A stretch of 15,830 nucleotides of DNA from Candidatus Omnitrophota bacterium (GTDB lineage Bacteria > Omnitrophota > Gorgyraeia > B26-G9): positions 1 to 15,830 of the forward strand of contig QNCH01000011.1 in assembly GCA_003645745.1 (NCBI GenBank), in the 5' to 3' direction. The notes below the pieces were generated by a model. That model was not told where the DNA came from and searched no databases. It saw nothing but the letters and a program-made list of their open reading frames with translations. Shown here one piece after another: positions 13,279-15,830 of this stretch (the first letter of the stretch is position 1; each line of letters begins with the position of its first letter). A program made the translations under genes and the position numbers.

Positions 13279-13314
13279 CTTCATTCACCGATTACAAAAA
13301 AACTAAAATCGTAC

Positions 13315-13343
13315 TTGCATTTTTTTTTTAGATATGGTAATAT
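13315..13343 (+). promoter_or_regulatory. Weak promoter candidate upstream of palindrome D
   Basis: TTGCAT (13315-13320), a 17 bp spacer and TAATAT (13338-13343), with TGG directly before the -10 as an extended element. No open reading frame follows. Confidence 0.3.
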
Positions 13344-13441
13344 TATTATGCTTCCGTAATAGCTTTAAAAACTATTATAAATACAAGATGATATGTTTAA
13401 TGAATCGTGTATAATGTGGCATATAAATTGTTTTTAGTTAA

Positions 13442-13530
13442 AATTTGGGATACGAAGTATATATAGTTCCTTATCTCTCCATATGAGGCTATATATGTCC
13501 CTACTTCCCCCGTTCTTCGTATCCCAAATT
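13442..13530. repeat. Palindrome D, 89 bp with 16 bp perfect arms
   Basis: AATTTGGGATACGAAG (13442-13457) and CTTCGTATCCCAAATT (13515-13530) are perfect inverts. A second inverted pair, TATATATAG (13458-13466) and CTATATATG, lies inside. ATTTTTAT follows on the plus strand. It may be a MITE-like element or the 3' hairpin of a small RNA. Only one copy is in the window. Confidence 0.65.
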
Positions 13531-13607
13531 ATTTTTATCCGTTATTCCTTGATCAATTCACGATTAACCATTCACAGTGCTTGCCTTAAAGTCAATTTTT
13601 TTTAATT

Positions 13608-13675
13608 GTGATCAGTGAGAAGCTGTGAAATAATCTCTCCCTTATGTCTTCTTCGCGTTTTTTCTCAGGCGACAC
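13608..13675. repeat. Family B half element, copy 3
   Basis: GTGATCAGTGAGAAGCTGTGAAATAAT and the following CTTCTTCGCGTTTTTTCTCAGGCGACAC match family B from its terminus to near its centre. It then stops at a family A terminus. Confidence 0.78.
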
Positions 13676-13691
13676 CTATTACGTTTGAGTA
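13675..13691. repeat. Family A terminus fragment fused to family B
   Basis: CCTATTACGTTTGAGTAT is the outermost end of family A with no other family A sequence attached. Confidence 0.75.
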
Positions 13692-13741
13692 TCAATTTAC
13701 AAGTCCGGGTTGTGTAATGTATATTAGAGGAATATAATTAA

Positions 13742-13892
13742 TACACTCAGACGTAATAGGTTTGCAATTTTATGACATCCCCCTGCACCGCATTTTGAAA
13801 CGTTTTTCAATTGCCAAACTTTAGGCCAGAGCGTTCCAATCTAGGGCACAGGGAAACGCCTAAATTTTACAAACCTATTATGTTTGAGTATA
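13742..13892 (-). repeat. Family A palindromic element, copy 12 (about 151 bp, centre deleted)
   Basis: Starts TACACTCAGACGTAATAGG and ends CCTATTATGTTTGAGTATA. The GC-rich central palindrome is lost: TTGCCAAACTTTAGGCCAGAG joins the two arms. Confidence 0.9.
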
Positions 13893-13894
13893 GA
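13866..13894 (+). promoter_or_regulatory. Candidate outward promoter in family A copy 12, toward radC
   Basis: TTTACA (13866-13871), a 17 bp spacer and TATAGA (13889-13894). The radC start codon follows at 13913. A start about 7 nt after the -10 would leave a leader of roughly 10 nt, which only just includes the Shine-Dalgarno. Prediction only. Confidence 0.4.
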
Positions 13895-13912
13895 TGTTAA
13901 GGAGATATGTAT

Positions 13913-14629
13913 ATGGCGAATAGTTTAAAGCAAGCCAAAGTTTATGAAAAAGCCATAAAAAATTGGCCAACAGATGATCGCCCAAGAGAGAAGCTTTTGA
14001 AAAAAGGCGCAAATACTCTTAGTGATTCTGAGCTTTTGGCTATTCTTTTTCGTACAGGTACACGAGGAGTTAGTGCTGTTGATCTGGCGCGAAAAGTAAT
14101 TAAGAAATTTAAAACATTTCAAGAGATGTCCCATATAGATGCGCGTGATTGGAAAGAATTTAAAGGATTAGGAAACGCGAAAGTCGCTCATATTCAAGCA
14201 GCTCTCGAAATAGGCAAACGGTTTCGAGAGGATAAAGTCAAAAAGGGAAAGCAAAAAATAAAATCAGCAAAAGATATTTTTGATATCCTTATGCCGCAGC
14301 TTCGGGATTTAAAGACTGAAGTGTTTAAGGTGGTACATCTTAATAGCAACAATAGGATAATTGATATTGAAGACGCGGCAATAGGCACAGTAAATCATGC
14401 TATTCCGATTGTACGTGAGATCATCCATTCAGCTTTACAAAAATTCGCGGCATCAATTATTTGCGCGCATAATCATCCCAGCGGCAGTATCACACCAAGC
14501 TCACAAGATAAAAATTTTACGAAAGAACTACACGATGCTGGCAAATTAATGAATGTTCAGTTGATAGACCATATTATCGTCGGGAATGACACATATTTTA
14601 GTTTTGCTGATCAAGGCATTCTGTTTTAA
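13913..14629 (+). CDS. radC: RadC-family JAB/MPN protein
   Basis: A 238-residue member of the RadC (UPF0758) family. An N-terminal helical region with a helix-hairpin-helix (FKGLGNAKVAHIQAALEIGKR, 83-103) precedes a JAMM metalloprotease-fold domain (about 118-238). The metal motif is complete: H186-x-H188-x7-S196-x2-D199 in HNHPSGSITPSSQD, with DHIIVG following. The biochemical role is unsettled; a direct part in repair is no longer well supported, and the family is common near mobile islands and phage genes. I place the start at ATG 13913 because GGAG (13901-13904) is 8 nt away, whereas the in-frame ATG at 13907 is only 2 nt from it. hsdM follows after 24 bp with its own Shine-Dalgarno, so the two probably form an operon. 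Confidence 0.93.
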   Translation: MANSLKQAKVYEKAIKNWPTDDRPREKLLKKGANTLSDSELLAILFRTGTRGVSAVDLARKVIKKFKTFQEMSHIDARDWKEFKGLGNAKVAHIQAALEIGKRFREDKVKKGKQKIKSAKDIFDILMPQLRDLKTEVFKVVHLNSNNRIIDIEDAAIGTVNHAIPIVREIIHSALQKFAASIICAHNHPSGSITPSSQDKNFTKELHDAGKLMNVQLIDHIIVGNDTYFSFADQGILF

Positions 14630-14653
14630 TAAAGCCGTCATAGGAGGTAATAA

Positions 14654-15830
14654 ATGTCCCCTGAAAAACATCAAGAAATGGTTAAATTTATCTGGAGCCT
14701 TTGCAATTCATTGCGAGGTCCATATAAACGCAATGAATACAGAAAAGTAATTTTACCCTTGACTGTATTAAGACGGTTTGACTGTGTACTCAGTCCCACA
14801 AAAGAAAAAGTTTTAATTCGATATAACGAACTCAAAGGAAAATCAGAGAATATTATCAGGCCTGAGCTTAATAGAATTACAGGATTTGACTTTTATAATC
14901 TTTCTAAACTAAATTTCGAACGGCTTTTGGATGATCCTAATCATATTGCTCAAAACCTAAATAGTTATATTAACGCGTTCTCTAAAAATATCCGCGATAT
15001 TATGGAACGCTTTGAATTTGGTCAGGAAATATCAAAGATGGCTGAAAAGAATCTTTTGTTTCAAGTTGTTCAGGCGTTTACCAGTGATAAAGTCAACCTT
15101 TCTCTTGAGAATGTGGACAACATGGGCATGGGATATGTATTCGAAGAATTGATCCGCATTGGCGCTGAGCAATCAAATGAAGAGGCTGGTGAACATTTTA
15201 CCCCGCGTGAAGTTATTGAGCTTATGGTCAATCTGCTTCTTTCATCGGAAGAGGATTTAGCAAAAAGCCACGTGGTTAAAAAGATATATGATCCGGCTTG
15301 CGGAACAGGAGGTATGCTTTCAACAGCGCAAAAACATATAAAGCGTCTTAACAGCGAAGCTGATCCGCATTTGTATGGGCAAGATTGGAATGACGGCGCT
15401 TACGCGGTATGTAAATCAGACATGCTGATCAATGGCGCGAACGCGGAAAATATTAAATTGGGATGCACTTTCACAAAAGACGGTTTTGAAAAAGAACGGT
15501 TTGATTATATTTTAGCAAATCCTCCTTTTGGAGTTGAGTGGAAACAGCAACAGCGTTTTATTGAAAAAGAACGGGATTCATTAGGTTATGACGGCCGTTT
15601 TGGGGCAGGGCTTCCTCGTATTAATGATGGAGCATTGCTATTTTTGCAGCACATGATCTCAAAAATGAACAGGCCTCAAGACGGCGGATCACGTGTTGGA
15701 ATAGTTTTTAACGGCTCGCCGCTTTTTACCGGTGATGCAGGAAGCGGAGAGTCTGAAATAAGGCGCTGGATTATTGAAAACGACTGGCTTGAGGCAATTG
15801 TCGCTCTTCCTGAACAGCTTTTCTATAATA
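14654..15830 (+). CDS. hsdM: Type I restriction-modification methyltransferase subunit, 3' end outside window
   Basis: An N6-adenine DNA methyltransferase, the modification subunit of a type I system. The frame is open for 392 codons to the window edge; full members have about 480-530 residues, so roughly the last fifth is missing. The N-terminal HsdM_N helical domain spans about 1-150 (KFIWSLCNSLRGPYKRNEYRKVILPLTVLRRFDC...). The methylase domain follows with EHFTPREVIELMV, the SAM motif DPACGTGG (213-220) and the catalytic NPPFG (289-293). ATG 14654 has TAGGAGG (14641-14647) 6 nt upstream. HsdS and HsdR partners are expected further right. With radC it looks like the left edge of a defence island, bordered on the left by a repeat cluster. 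Confidence 0.95.
   Translation, partial: MSPEKHQEMVKFIWSLCNSLRGPYKRNEYRKVILPLTVLRRFDCVLSPTKEKVLIRYNELKGKSENIIRPELNRITGFDFYNLSKLNFERLLDDPNHIAQNLNSYINAFSKNIRDIMERFEFGQEISKMAEKNLLFQVVQAFTSDKVNLSLENVDNMGMGYVFEELIRIGAEQSNEEAGEHFTPREVIELMVNLLLSSEEDLAKSHVVKKIYDPACGTGGMLSTAQKHIKRLNSEADPHLYGQDWNDGAYAVCKSDMLINGANAENIKLGCTFTKDGFEKERFDYILANPPFGVEWKQQQRFIEKERDSLGYDGRFGAGLPRINDGALLFLQHMISKMNRPQDGGSRVGIVFNGSPLFTGDAGSGESEIRRWIIENDWLEAIVALPEQLFYN

Larger units (their letters stand above)
13067..13296. mobile_element. Family B element, copy 2, interrupted by other repeats
   Basis: GTAATCGGTGAGAAGCTGTG at 13067 and CACCGATTAC ending at 13296 are the two family B termini. Sequence from 13067 to about 13176 follows copy 1 (reverse orientation) closely. 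About 100 bp of foreign repeat sequence, bounded by GAATGAAGC (13178-13186) and GCTTCATTC (13279-13287), then separates it from its right end. No flanking direct repeat is visible. Confidence 0.8.
12794..13912. other. Repeat cluster without genes, about 1.1 kb
   Basis: From left to right it holds a half and a full family A copy, a family B copy split by a family C copy and a family A fragment, a possible promoter, palindrome D, a half family B fused to a family A terminus, and a last family A copy that reaches radC. I find no coding frame. The region separates the ATPase pair from the radC-hsdM pair. Confidence 0.75.

Noticed and set aside
13067..13296. Target duplication around family B copy 2
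   Set aside because: Flanks (AGGAATTT and AAAAAACT) do not match, so insertion cannot be shown for this copy.
13410..13415. TATAAT as a second promoter near palindrome D
   Set aside because: No acceptable -35 hexamer at 16-18 bp; AT-rich sequence gives such boxes by chance.
1..13892. Family A as a CRISPR array or tandem repeat array
   Set aside because: Units are about 180 bp, palindromic, in both orientations and separated by whole genes, with no regular spacers.

Overview
This is a 15.8 kb, AT-rich window from a bacterial chromosome. Isolated housekeeping and accessory genes are separated by an exceptional density of short palindromic repeats. Gene content (a PilT-type ATPase with an N-terminal PilZ domain, a second PilZ protein, secreted proteins with Sec signals, tandem ferredoxin-containing MinD-type ATPases, HU, HisRS, RecN, RadC and a type I methylase) suggests a diderm bacterium from a poorly sampled lineage. 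An Omnitrophota-like candidate phylum is my guess, but nothing in the window proves the taxon.

Layout, left to right. At 183-1577 is a PilZ-PilT fusion ATPase. At 1854-2339 is a tail-anchored hypothetical protein. At 2673-2945 is an HU/IHF-like protein and at 3195-4469 hisS. A small secreted hypothetical follows (4728-5147), with a good sigma70 promoter and terminator. Next come a single-domain PilZ protein (5386 or 5395 to 5766) and two tandem secreted paralogues (5912-6583 and 6588-7955). tRNA-Arg(CCT) lies at 8379-8456. recN is on the minus strand (10407-8743) and is broken by one in-frame TAA. Two overlapping genes for MinD-type ATPases with inserted 2x[4Fe-4S] ferredoxin domains occupy 11032-12793. 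A roughly 1.1 kb gene-free repeat cluster (12794-13912) then precedes radC and hsdM; hsdM runs off the right edge.

The most striking content is intergenic. Repeat family A is a roughly 180 bp imperfect palindrome with ends of the type TATACTCAAACG...CGTTTGAGTATA. I count 15 copies, fragments or footprints, in both orientations, in most intergenic gaps. Its ends carry appropriately spaced promoter-like hexamers pointing outward (TTTACA-N17-TATAnn at one end, TTGCAA-N16/18-TATAnn at the other), so most genes here seem to lie immediately downstream of an element-borne promoter. Two copies have collapsed to about 30 bp footprints, and two of the elements form the 3' ends of coding sequences. A second, unrelated MITE-like family (B, 121 bp) has one copy with a perfect 8 bp target duplication. 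Families C (short CCCG/CGGG hairpins) and D (89 bp with 16 bp perfect arms) complete a mosaic of nested and chimeric repeats. Family A resembles the neisserial Correia element in design (TA-type ends, outward promoters, long transcribed hairpin) without sharing its sequence.
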